A stretch of 64,000 nucleotides of DNA from Hyparrhenia diplandra (Eukaryota > Streptophyta > Magnoliopsida > Poales > Poaceae): contig JADLZK010001344.1 of assembly GCA_015847255.1 (NCBI GenBank), positions 1-64,000 on the forward strand. The letters run 5' to 3'. The position numbers and the translations under genes are program-made. Below, piece by piece: positions 52,294 to 64,000 of the stretch (its first letter is position 1; every line of letters begins with the position of its first letter). The notes below the pieces were generated by a model. It saw only the letters and a program-made list of their open reading frames with translations. It did not search any database and had not been told where the DNA came from.

Positions 52294-55200
52294 ACCCTTT
52301 GCTAGTCCCTTACAAAGCCAAACTTAGCAATGGATTAGGAGTTGCTACAACGCTTTCACACCTCAAAAGTACACATGCTTTCAAACAAAAATTTCTCCTC
52401 CAGATAAGAATAAACTTGTTCAACTTTCAACTTACCCATGTTACCTTTAACCATGGAGCTTATAGCCTTTTCTTGGGATCTTGGGTAATTGAAAGATAGA
52501 ACAATTAAGTCAAGCACCATATCTCAAACTCTTTGTTCAACTGTCCTTCTGGAGTGTTTGCAAGTTTTCAAAATAAAACTCAAAGTTCCTAGTATGACTC
52601 TCTCAAGTCTCTTATTTGTGGTATTTGTGGATCCTCACTAAGGCATCAAGGTTGTTTTGCCTCTCTCTCATAATATGTGATATTTTTGGACTAAGGCAGT
52701 AGGACACTATGCATATATTTTTGCCTCTCTTATTTGTGGTATTTGTGGATCCTCACTAAGGCATCAAGATATCTAAGGCTTATATCTAGAGCTCTAGGTA
52801 GGAGAAAACTAATTCTACTTACTAAGCATATATTGTAAGTTCAAGCAATGGATCCAAAGTCACGAGTCACACTGATCAAGTGATGCATGTGTATGGTGGA
52901 TAGAATATAGTGGACAAGGGGTATAGTAAGGAATGAATGAGGGGAAAGCTTACTTTTGCTCCTTGAGGAATCATCTCTCTTTGGGATCTGGAAACTTTAT
53001 GAGAATCTGGGTTGTATCTCTCTTTCTTTATTTTTCTTTTATGGAGAGGCGAGTATCTAAGTACCCATTGTTTTCATCGGACACTTGTCCATTTTTAACT
53101 CTCCTTTATTTTTTCTTTTTCTTAGGGAGGTAGGCTCTACTCGCCCGTAGGACACTTGTCCATTTTTCATCTCCCTTTCTCTCTTTTTTTTAATCTACAA
53201 CCCAAATCTTTTTTGCAATAACTTTTGAGAGATAAATAAATGTAATGGAGCTTTTATAAGATATTGGCTAGCAATAAATGAGTGGATGGGTATAGGGAAT
53301 ATTTTTGGTTGCTCTCTCCTAGGATAGGAGTAGAACATTTTTGGTGGATATAGTGGATGCATAATGAGTGTATATGGTGGTGTAGTGGTGGATGCGTACT
53401 TTCAGGATGGAAATAGCATATGAATGAGTGGAGTGGAATGGTGGTGGAGTGTACATGATCAGCATGATAAGTTTCTAAGGGTCGACAAAGATTGAACAAA
53501 CTCAATGCAAAGCAAGCAGCCTATATATATGTCAAAAGGTTTTCCTAATCTAAGGAGCATGTATATATGGCTGTGGTAGGAGGTTCAACACTCTATCACA
53601 CAGGAACTTATCATGTGCACTTTTTAAGTTTCAAAATAAATCTCCAGAAATCTAGCATCACTAGGAGTAAGATCAATAGCAGCTTAGACTCTCATATATC
53701 ATATCCGTCAATTACCTAGACTTTAGAGCAAGCAATTTGCAACCCTTGCAGGTTTCAGGTTCAAAGTAAGTCTCAAGTCAAAGCAGTTTTGTATTTAAGG
53801 CTCAAGAGAAATTAAGCTTGAAGGCTAGGTACTTGAAAAAGGAATTACAAAATGAGCAACTATTCATCATTTCCAAGCATGAGATTTAGCTTGAGAGATC
53901 ATTTTATGTTGGCGTAAACAACTTCTTGTACACTCTCTAAACTTATTTGTTTATTCCCACAATCTAAAGATCACACTCTACTAAAAACTCTTTAAACGAC
54001 TTGACTCTATAGAACTAAACTTTTTAACAAACTCTTTAACAACTAAGCAAACCAAATATTTAACTAATAATATATATATAGATAGTAATAGAGATACTTA
54101 TCGGGATAACTGGGGGTGCTCTCCCCAAGATGGATTGAAGTGTCATGTTTGTTGATGTGGAAGTTGAGGTAGATAGTGACGATGAAGTCGGCCTATCATG
54201 TCTCTCTCCCTTCAAATCTTTGAACTCAAATAGACAACAAAGCTAGTGGAACTTGATTAAGCGTTAGTGATCGACCACATAAACCTCATGTGTCTAAAGA
54301 TTTTCAAGATGGATCATGATTATTCCAGATAGATCTTCAAAGAAGATTTTTCTTCTAAATGTTTTTGAGTTTTATATATTTATATGCATGCAAAGAACTA
54401 TGATGCAAATGCAACTAAATGATTGCATAATAATTATTTTTTTGTGCCACCACGGTGAATATCCTTGTGGGTTGCCATACGCCACAAGATTATTCACATG
54501 GGGCTTGAGAATTTTTCAATGCAAAGTGCTAATACAAAAATTTAAATATGCTAAAGGAAAATGATTATGCAATGCAAGGAAATAAATATGTTATGCATGA
54601 TAACTACCGATCTTACCTTAGGAGAGGGTTCAATGTTTTAAGTCCTCTTGAACAAGACTTCTTACCTTACTCACTCCTCAAGTGCATCATCTGATCTTGG
54701 TGGTTGCGTCTCCCGAGATAATGATCTCTCGAGGATGGCATCACCCATGTTGCTTGCTTGTCCCATGGTTTGAAGTGAAGCTTTTGACAAAGTGGAAGCA
54801 TGCAACATCTTGTTTAGTGTGCGTACTTTTGTGAGTCGGGACATTTCCTTGTAGAATTTTGGGAGAGTGACTACTCCTCCACATTGTACTTAAAGTATGT
54901 GTCGCTTGCAAAGATAAGGTAGAGATCAAGTGCATGGGCCTGTTGGTGGGAAAACAAAGAATGTAACCAAAACTTTATTCATTCTTCTCTAACCTTAGGC
55001 ACATTAAACAAGGCAGAGTTAATGTTTAAATTGTTTCATTTATTTATGATGAGGGTGATAAGATCAGGAGATTGAGCATCAACGGCTTAATGATTATAAC
55101 TATCTTCCGAGCGGGATGAGCAATATTTTAATTCACATGATCTGGGGATTATGAGATCAGGAGAACAGTGGTGTTTAGGAACAAAGAACTAAACATGCGA

Positions 55201-56212
55201 AGCTAAGCAGGATGGATAAGGTTAGATTTTGACTCCAACATGTTTGATTCCTTATTTATGAGCATGCCATAATTAGGAAAAACTTAGTTGATGATAGCTT
55301 ACCTCAAGATGTTACCTTTTATTAGAGTGTGATGGCACCGTAACAACTTGTGGTGATTCTTTCCTTCTGCTTAGAGCTTTCCTTATTTGGCCTCTTGTAT
55401 ATCTTGCTCCTAACTTGTCTCCTTTATTGTATCATCCTTTCTTTCTTGCTCTTTAAATTGTGCTTGAATCTTTTTGCTCCTCTTATGATTTTATTTCTGT
55501 AGTATTAATTGACAACATATACCCGAAGGAATATACAAGTAATTGTAAACAAGGGTAGAATTGTCATGGAGCTAAAGATTGCTTCTATGCTAGAAAAAGT
55601 TTTGGTTGGATATTTTAAGTGCTCACTATTACTTTTTCTCTACTGGAAAATTTTATTATATCTTAAGTTTGATTTTGATGTATGACATTTATTAACCATT
55701 CAAACTTAGAAAGTCAAAGTAATATTGAGTAGAGGGATTGCAAACCAGCATGTCAGAGTGACGGGAGCTTGAGAAGAGGAGGAGTAATATCGGATGATCT
55801 TTAGAGAAGTCTACCTTCCTCCCCCATGCTCGAGCCTTCTTGTCACTCGACACTTTAAGTGTGAATGCTGAACCGTCCCTGCCTTTGATGTTCTTATGGC
55901 ATGTTGCTTTATCCATCCACTTCTTTTGAGTGAGAGCTTTTTCTCATATATGACACTAATGTCATTCTTTGTTCCATCTCTAAAGTGGTGGTTTGGTTTG
56001 CAGTTTCATTTCTCTCTATGAATAGACTTAGCATAATCCTTTCCCGCAAAATGTCAACGGACACATACCCGAGGGAATACAACATGGTTGAAGAAGGGGT
56101 TGTTGCCCAAGGTTCATATGATCCAATCTATGCTAATGAAAAGGTGGTTCTTTGATTACCTTAGCACAGATTTTATTTATTCATGTCTTATACATATTTT
56201 AATTATGGTTGC
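52294..56212 (-). other. AthD non-coding interior, first part
   Basis: Colinear with AthE1 19239-22900. No supported gene. A ~40-bp segment (TCTTATTTGTGGTATTTGTGG...) is repeated at about 52612 and 52727. CGAAGGAATA and CGAGGGAATA phrases occur at 55524 and 56088. Confidence 0.7.
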
Positions 56213-58000
56213 ACTCTGTTGATATTTCTTACACGATCCACATTAGGAAGGCGAAAGAAATATATATGGGATATCTATCTAATCATGTTAGCTTGGATAA
56301 GGGATTAACCTCATGATCCAACAAAGCGAAGTTAGGCGGTGTTAATAGTGGGATGTAAACTTAGCATCATTATCCATAGTGGAGTTAATCTCATCAGGAT
56401 ATGTACTCAAGGTATACCACTCATTTCTAGGCATTACCTATACACTAGTCTGTCACCCTAGCAATAACGCTCAAAGAAATGCGGGTATGGTATTTGTTGA
56501 TAGGCCTTGATAAAAGAATGAACATGATATGCGCAAGCGCCTACGAGATAGAAATACCATCGTAGCACTTCACTTCACCAGGAGTAATCCGGTATCGTAT
56601 TTATATTTTACCACATGGAAGGTAAGTCTATGGAAAGTAGAGAGAAAAGGGGTATCTAATGATTTAGACTGTGATTTACTTATGAGATCCACTTACAGTA
56701 GTATAATACAGAGTAGCCATATGCATCTAACATTACTCAACAGGATAAGTCACAAGATAAAGATAATTATATAAATGATAACTACCCAAGTCTAAGATCA
56801 TCATATGCCACTAGTATCATACGAGCTATTAGCATGTTATAGAAAGAATAGAATGAATATTCCTAAGATACTCCTAATCATATATGTCAATGAATACTAC
56901 AATTAGTGCAATACATCTAGCTATCATGGCAAGGTTGGATTACATCTACACATGGCAAGCATTACCAATAACAACTAAGGACAAAACTTGATCATTACCG
57001 TAATTATAGCTCGACTAGTCCTATCATTTGGAGGGTGGATTACAAAGGACTCAACAGGACTGTCACTCCCGCGATCTACCACACGGCCCGGAATGTTGGG
57101 TGCAATTGCAGATAAACGTTGTATAAACACCACGTTTACACATTGCTTATCACCCACATAGTGATCATCAACGTGGATGCTATACAATTCCATGCATAAG
57201 ATATAAGACAAACTCACTAAACTAAACACATAATCATAGCATGTATAAACACATATCAATAAGAATATAATCATTATAAAGATCAAAGCCATAACAATTG
57301 TATTCTGAATATATTAGTACTTACAGATCGAATACAAGAGAGAAGTCTCAAGAACGATGATCCTTGCTACTTCTTGACTATCAGGAACTCAAGATGAACT
57401 TGATCTTCAACTAGAACTAGCTAGATAGCTAACTACTTCTAGTATGAACTAGGGCTTAGGTCTAGACTTGGTTGGACTTGATGAGAATGAATTGATAATG
57501 AATATGATTATTAGCCCTGGGGTCAGCTGGTCTTCTTATATAGTACTTGGCAATGAACGTGAACCCTTGGATCAAACCGACCTTCAATAACGGTGTAGAT
57601 GCAACCACAAGGTCGGTAGTAAACCGACATAAAAAGGTGAGGCTGACAGGCCGACCCCACCTGGCGGCCGGCCTACATGGCACTGGCGGCCGCCAGGGTG
57701 GAGTGCCACCTCATCTTCCCGTTTGTTCTGGTGTCCTCTGGTATCTTCTAGAATGTTTTAGTCCACTTTTCGGGTTGAGTTACTTCACGGTCAAGTCTTG
57801 TCATCATATGTCTTGTATATTCGGGAACTTTCTCCATTCTTCTCTGCAATTATCTGTTAAGTCCCTGGAAAGTCACAGAATACCAAAACTCGTGGAAATA
57901 TATTAGTTAGACCCCTAGACTTATGTTGGTCTTTGACTTGAGCCCTTATTTCATGTTATTTGACTAATAATATTATGCTATAACAGGTGTCAACACACTC
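56213..58000 (-). mobile_element. Solo LTR (family E) with target duplication CACTC
   Basis: LTR 56218-57995, TGTTGATATTTCTTAC ... GGTGTCAACA, 1778 bp, with CACTC at 56213-56217 and 57996-58000. Its R/U5 part resembles the AthE1 LTR and its U3 part the AthD LTR. Minus-strand CTATATAAG box near 57535-57543. Confidence 0.92.
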
Positions 58001-59619
58001 TAGCATGTGGATCAAGGCAAAGGTAACTTGTAGCAAAGGACAGATTGAATGATTTGATACTTACAATTCTTCCATTAATGATGAATGAGCCGTGTCTTTT
58101 GCATAATGTTGGAGTTCATTATATGCCTTGCTTCATCTCTGATCTGAGTTCATCTCTTGACTTACCCCAATTGTATTTGAAAGTTCTCTACATGGGTTAG
58201 TCCAACAAAATATCCAATGTCTACACAAGCAATTCTTAGTTCAATAATCAAACTAGACTCCATGTCTAATTCAATTAAGGAAGGCTATTTAACCTAAGCA
58301 CCATGCTTAATTTAAAAACCTTTGGAAAATTCACGTGTAAAATTTCCAAACCAAAGCATACTATAGCAAACAAAGATAGCATGAAGGCATTATAGAGATT
58401 TACTCAAGTGAAGATGAAAAAGTGTAGCAACTTGAGCACGTCTTAAAGGTAGAGACAACCAACATAAGGTAGCAACATGGCAAGAATTATGTGAGTGATT
58501 CAATGTTGCATGAATATTGGTTAGACATACCTTTACATTGTCATCCTTCGTTTTCTTTGTTCTACACATGAAATGGTTAGTAACAAAAATACCCGAAGGA
58601 ATATTCACACAATTATATCTCTATGCTCACTACACAAAGGGGGTGTTATAGAAAAAGATCTATACTTATATTACTTCCCCTAGAGTGCTTGTTTTAGGAC
58701 AAAAAGCTCGTCCTTGGGAAACCTTCAAATATGATTCAAGATGATGAAGAGGTTTTCCGTTAAATCACCAATCTCAATATTCAAGCCAATAAGATCAACA
58801 ACCACCCTTTCTAAATCTTTATGAACAATTATCTCAAGGGGGTTTGAGATCTTTTAAGTGGCTAGATTAGAGATGGCAATTAATTCAGGAGTTTGCTCAC
58901 ATGGGCAAGGATTGGATAGAATATTTAGGATGTAACTCCTAGGCTCATGGATGTTCTCCAGCTAATGATAATGCTCTTTCTAGTCTCCCATAGATCTTTC
59001 ATGATGTCTATACTTGGTATTTCTAGGATCATAGGTAGACTCAAGAAAAAGAACACTAGAGGATTCATTGGGGTCAAGGATGAGGTTGAAGATGGGGATT
59101 AGATACGTTATCTAGTCTGAAATAGAAGGAAAGAAGACATGAATGGATTCTAGATAGCTTTGCTCTCCTTCTATGGCATTATTAGATATGCCATCCTTGG
59201 GCTCCCAACGTTCTTTTTAAGAATAAGGATGCTTTCTAAGAGACTCTTCTCTAAGAGGATTTGGTTTTATAGGCACTCAAAGGTCTCCTGTGAAGCTAGA
59301 AGTTTGTCTCCCAAAGTCATCACCATAAAAGAATCAAGGGTAGAATTACTTCTCCTCTTAGAGGGGTTTAGAGTATTGATGACTTAGGATTGGTAGCTAA
59401 ATCAAGGGATTGGAATGATTATGATCTGGCTATCAAAAACTTCTTCTTTGGTCTAGAGGATGATTCCTTCTCTTCCTTTGGGTGTTTATGAAAAATTCTA
59501 AGAAAAAGATCACGCCCATTGAGTTTGTCAAAACAAACCTTGCTTTAGAAAAGGAAAGAAAAGTTCCTCCGTAGAAAACTGCATGATGGTCATGCGAACA
59601 ACTTTTCTAGGATGAGCCC
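58001..59619 (-). other. AthD interior, second part
   Basis: AT-rich, no supported gene. It has a CGAAGGAATA phrase at 58591. The minus-strand content near 59000-59600 looks like decayed coding or linker sequence but no domain could be named. Confidence 0.5.
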
Positions 59620-62600
59620 TGTAACACCCTGGTGTTAAGCATGTCATTAGCATCAGCATTTCATGAGCATAATCATCAGTTAATTATATGCATTCATGCA
59701 CATGAAATGATACATGCTGTTTGCATGTTTAAATTGCATGGAATTTGCTTGTCATGCTTTGTCTTATCATTTCATGTATGAAATGCTTGCATAATTGGTT
59801 GTTTAATATTTATTTATTCTTAGTTATATTTATAAGATGTTTTAGAGCAAGGTTGATGTTGGTCATGTTGTCTAATTATGTTTTATAATGATAGTTTGAC
59901 TTGGTTTGACTTGATTTGACCATGAAAGTGAATTGTCTTGTTTTGCTTAAAAGTCCTAGCTAGGGTTTATGCATGTGTGTGCACTCTTCATGAAATGTGT
60001 GGGTAATTTAGTGTAGAACATAAGTCATCACATGCTTGTTCATGAAAGTGGGTGGATCGTGTTCGAAAAGTCGAAATTAGTTTGGTCGAGCATGAAATCG
60101 GGGTTTGTTTGACCTTTGGAGTAACCGTGCTTCGATCGATCGTAGTTTCCAATCTGGGTCGATTTAGGAGAAAGTTTGTATAGGTGTTTTGCTCAGAATT
60201 TGGTAAGGAACATTTCGTTCAATTAGAGTTTTTGCTGAATCGGCACGAATCTCGATGCACAAGGAAAAATAGGTTGATTAGGGTTTGGAATCATCTTTAG
60301 TGACGCTACTGTTTTGGCCTATAGTTTTCAAACGGTGTTGAATTTGAAGATGTCGTAATGGAATGAAATGTAGCTTAGGAAATTCTGAGGAATCCATGTA
60401 TAGAAAGTTTTTGCCAAAATCTGCACGGATCACGATGTACGGAGCAAAAACCAGCAGCTGGTCAAGTTTGGGAAGGGAAATCACCCCTATCGGCAACATC
60501 AGGGCCGACAGGGCCCTCTGCCCGTTTCCCAGGCTGCGCACGCCGCGTGGCTTCGCCCGTCTGACACCGCGCCGCTCCCGAGCCTTGTAGAAGAAGCCGC
60601 GCGCGTCCCGTACGCCGCACTCCATCCTCCTTTCCCTTCGCCACGGCCACGCAATTAACAAAGAACCGGATGCGCCGCCGCGCCACCATCGCCGCCGCCG
60701 GCGCCGAGCACCACCACCACCGCGCCGTTGCCTGCCCTAGCTTTGCTCACCGCCCCGCCATCGCCCCTCTACCTCACCAACCCTGAGCCCCGCCCCAAAT
60801 CAACACCGCCGCGCCACCGGCCGTAAACCCGCCGCCGCCGATCCCTGGAGTGTGCCGCGCACCACCCCACCATGGCGGCGTGCCCTCGCCCACTTCCGCG
60901 CGTCCCGGGTAGCAAGATCCGAGCCGCCTCGACGTGTTGCTGCTCGTGACGCCTACCAATCGAGCCATTCCGCCCCGGTTCGCCGGAACGCGGCCGCTCC
61001 GCCGCCGCCACGCCGCCGCGCGTCGGCATGCACGCCGTCGAACGCCGCCAGCTCATCGCCCCCGACCGCCAAACCCCGGATCCGGTCCGCCTCGACCCGC
61101 GCACCCGTGCTCGGCTCGCCCGGCCGCCTCATCGCCGAAACGGCGGGATGCCGATGACCGCGCCGCCGCCGCCGCCGCCTCGACCGTCGACCATGCCGCC
61201 GTCCACCTTAGCCCGTGCCACGACCACCAACGCGTAGGTCTCGACGAGACGAACCCGACGGTACCCCGGCTCACCGGAAAGCTCACCGACGGCGGAGATC
61301 CCGCCAGATCAGCGCCGTGCTCGCGCTCCGGTCGACGCTGGCGTGGGCCCGTCTGTCGGCCGAATATCCTTTATAATTTATGTTTTTCCGCACTGCATGC
61401 ATAGCTTGTAAATTCCATATCTTGCTCATTTTAAGTCCTTTTTGAGTGAAACCAATTTTGTTGTGCTTCTTATGAGTAGATCTACAGTATAAAAAATATG
61501 AGATGCCTTTTTTCTGGTAGTTTTTATATTTATTTATATTTATGCTAGTAAATGCCATGAAAATAGATAAATGTGTATCTTTCTTTTGATGCATGATAAA
61601 ATAGTGGTCCCTGTACAAAATGTTCATGTTTTGAGATGTGCAGCATGGGAAAAATATGTTTGACCCTAGGTTCTATGGGGGAAATACCATTTTCGATTTA
61701 TGTGCTATTTACCATGCTTTCTTAGGAAATTCATAGAAAAATAATTACTAGGGTTTTGGAGGTGAGACTTGGTATGCTTGGTTTTGATAGGTTTTAGTAG
61801 CATGTCATACTCAGAAATCTGTTGTCTGACACTTTTCATAGTACAAAGTATTTTCACTTCATATTTTATTGCCTCCTAGTGATTTTTGTGTAGGACAGTA
61901 TATGCATGGTCTTGCTATGATATTTTTATGGTAGCCTTGTTATGTCAGTAGGATGCTCTGGTAATTTTTGTAGAATTTCCTAAGGTGTTTATGTATTTAT
62001 CATAATTATGTTGCATAGAAAATAGCCTAGAAGTATATGTTTATATTAGAGTAATGTGTGCTAATAATTTTATTGTTTGTTCCGAGCATGATTAGGACCT
62101 GTTGGTATGGTTGGTTTGCTAGTCTTGAGTTTTTGGTAAACTAGTTTAATTCTAGCCTTTATATTTAAGGGTGTGCATGTGTAGTGGATATTTAGGGAAT
62201 ATCATTTCATGTGCATTAGTTGATCTTTTGGATTGTTCAGTAGGTTTATTTGATAGATTATGACTTGGTTTGCTTGCTGGAAAAGTCCCAAGTGAAGTGC
62301 ATGCTTGAGTGACTTATAGTAGATGTTGTAAGTTGTAGGTTGCCTGAAAACAGAGTCTCTGTTTTTGCTGTTTTCGAGGCTGTTAATATCAGATTCAGGT
62401 CAGGGTGATATGGAATGATTTGTAGATAATTTTGTTAGCTTTCCAACGAGTATTTGTTTGCTGATTTTGGAGTTATAGAACTCCCTGTGTGACTGTTTTA
62501 CTGACAGTATGTCTAGCTGCCATTTTCCAGTGATTAGTGAATTAGGGAGTTTTGCTTGATGTAGATTATTAGGGTTTCTTGTGCAGTTATAATTGTGTTT

Positions 62601-64000
62601 CTGCCGAAGAGATATCCACTTACTATTATCATACATCATAATGCATTCATCCATTCCTTGTCAATCGTGCATTCCTTAATATTTATCCTTGCATACATAT
62701 TCATATTGGATCGAAGGAACGAGAGCACGAGGAGATCAAAGAGCAGCAGGAAGGAGAAGTATACACCTGGAGGTGCAGCAAGGAGGAGGTCCATGGAGAG
62801 ACAGAGCCTGTCGTCAAGCTGCTGAAGTGCCAAGGCACCTTCTAACCCTCTTCTGAAGGCAAGCCCCGGTGCATGCTGCCCTTTCCTATGCTTTCTAACT
62901 AATTTGATTTGCGTCCTTTATATATGTTGATGCATTAAGTTTAGGAAAATGGTTGAAACCGTTGATGCACAGATATCCTTGTTGAAGTTGTTATCTCATC
63001 CTATCTAGAGGTCTAGGTTATAAATGCTCAGTATGGTGATTGCAGAGACGGTGATTCCGGTCACTTGAGAGAATGTTTGTGGTTAGTCACATGGGTGACT
63101 AACAATTTCTTCTTGAGAATGAATAATAAAACATGCTTAGATTGGATGGATATTGTGGTCTTTCCATCTGATCGATTAAGGACTCATACTTTGTCGGGCT
63201 GTGGTCGGAAGTTGAACGTACCTGTTCATAAAGTAGACTCCACGGGGTCGTGAGCCACGAAGCTCGTGGGAATGTTAGGGGCCGGCCATGCTCGCTTTAT
63301 CGCTCCTCCTCTGGTGATGGTTGGTGTGGTTAATCGGGCACAAGAAGATGCGCACGAGGAGTCGTACTCGTTGCTTACGCTCACTTGGGTGCTCGAGGAG
63401 GAGGGGGTAGCCGGCAAGACCGAGACTTTACGTCCCGTATCGTCCTGGGAGTGATCGGGTCTACCTTGATCTAGTAGGCCTGGTTTATGACAGGGTATTC
63501 GCCAGCTGGTTTGCAATCGATTCGAATCGCCATCTCTCCTGGATAGTGAGAACCCGGGATGCTTCCACGGCAATGTAGTCTTAATATCACAATATATGTT
63601 ATATTTATCATGCTGCTGCTGTTAAAATTCTGGATCAAGTTACTTATGCTGTTATTTATATTACTGAGCATATGTCTTTAACCTTGGCTATACAGGATCT
63701 ATGGTTATGTATAAATTAAATAACCTTTTAACTTGGAAGAATTCAAGTAGTATGTGTAGGCCCACTAATCAACCCTATTTTCTGAAATTAAATGTGAGTC
63801 GGCCCGACTCGGATAAAGCCAAGCATGATCCTTGGAGTCTTTTTCCTTATTTTACGGCTTTAAGGCGGGTAAGTCTTATGGAGTACAATTGAGTACTCAC
63901 GGGTTTATTCCCCATTGGTGGGTGACTCCGTCTAGCATGTTTCTATCCGGTTTGTGTGTTCTTTGTGGTTGAAGAATAATGCCTAGGGCATGGCAATCTC
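59620..64000. mobile_element. Unassigned repeat, probably the end of a long LTR retrotransposon
   Basis: TGTAACACCCTGGTG at 59620 looks like an LTR start and ends the AthD sequence abruptly. The region has an AT-rich start, a GC-rich island with CGCC-type triplet runs (about 60480-61360), and a long AT-rich part with many GCATG phrases. It contains short open frames only, without recognisable domains. No second LTR or primer site is inside the window, so class and strand are open. A host gene fragment in the GC-rich island cannot be excluded. Confidence 0.45.

Larger units (their letters stand above)
50919..59619 (-). mobile_element. AthD: relative of AthE1 with a different LTR, minus strand, 5' end not seen
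   Basis: 3' LTR 50919-52278, polypurine tract, and an interior colinear with AthE1 (52279-55830). The interior is interrupted by a solo LTR (56218-57995) and continues to about 59619, where another element starts. No gag, RT or integrase is recognised and no 5' LTR is visible. The sequence to the left (50914-50918 CCCAT) gives no duplication to test. Confidence 0.75.

Noticed and set aside
50919..57995. A full-length element with LTRs at 50919-52278 and 56218-57995
   Set aside because: The right LTR has its own CACTC duplication and is a solo LTR. The two LTRs differ strongly in the R/U5 part, and the outer flanks do not match.
60480..61360. Host gene in the GC-rich island
   Set aside because: Overlapping open frames on both strands are explained by GC-rich triplet runs. 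None has a recognisable domain, and no splice or start evidence was convincing.

Overview
This window is a block of nested, mostly decayed LTR retrotransposons from a plant nuclear genome. I see no convincing host gene, tRNA, rRNA or CRISPR. The element types (Ty3/gypsy Tat lineage with two RNase H domains and antisense extra genes; Athila lineage with long LTRs) and the GC-rich leaders point to a grass (Poaceae). The species cannot be named from the sequence.

Layout, left to right. (1) 1-12769: the 3' part of a plus-strand Tat element (Tat1): broken gag, protease, RT, two RNase H and integrase (1-4941), a ~77/80 bp tandem array (5852-6165), a seven-exon antisense gene (9691-7003), 3' repeats each with a hairpin and a GCTCGGGGGCT tract, an inserted solo LTR (10492-11967) and the 3' LTR (12226-12769). 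(2) 12770-13938: a truncated second piece of the same family. (3) 13939-44427: a minus-strand Athila element with its 5' LTR at 43093-44427, gag-pol at 42978-38330 and an extra ORF with its own core promoter at 16233-15427. It is split by (4) a minus-strand Tat element (Tat2, 16573-38134, TSD GCTCT, both LTRs present), which is itself split by (5) a gag/protease-only Athila-type element (17486-26460, TSD GCTGG). (6) 44428-46880: another 3' piece of the Tat1 family with LTR. (7) 46881-50918: a deleted Athila-type element with two tandem protease-like domains, hit by a solo LTR (48359-49553, TSD GACAC). (8) 50919-59619: a relative of element 5 with only one LTR visible, hit by a solo LTR (56218-57995, TSD CACTC). 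(9) 59620-64000: an unassigned sequence starting TGTAACACC, probably a long LTR-retrotransposon terminus.

The most interesting material is the antisense gene carried by both Tat elements. In each copy plausible GT-AG introns rejoin the reading frame over seven coding exons, a TATAAATA-type box lies upstream, and the first coding intron falls just after a shared Asn-Pro-Pro-Pro. Because it is antisense to the genomic RNA, its introns would not be removed during retrotransposition. A second candidate is the uncharacterised 268-codon ORF of the Athila element, which has a TATA box, pyrimidine-rich leader and good start context. Other points are a UAG at the same protease/RT junction in both Tat elements, Athila-type protease domains with altered active sites, mosaic LTRs, and repeated hairpins and polypurine-like tracts.
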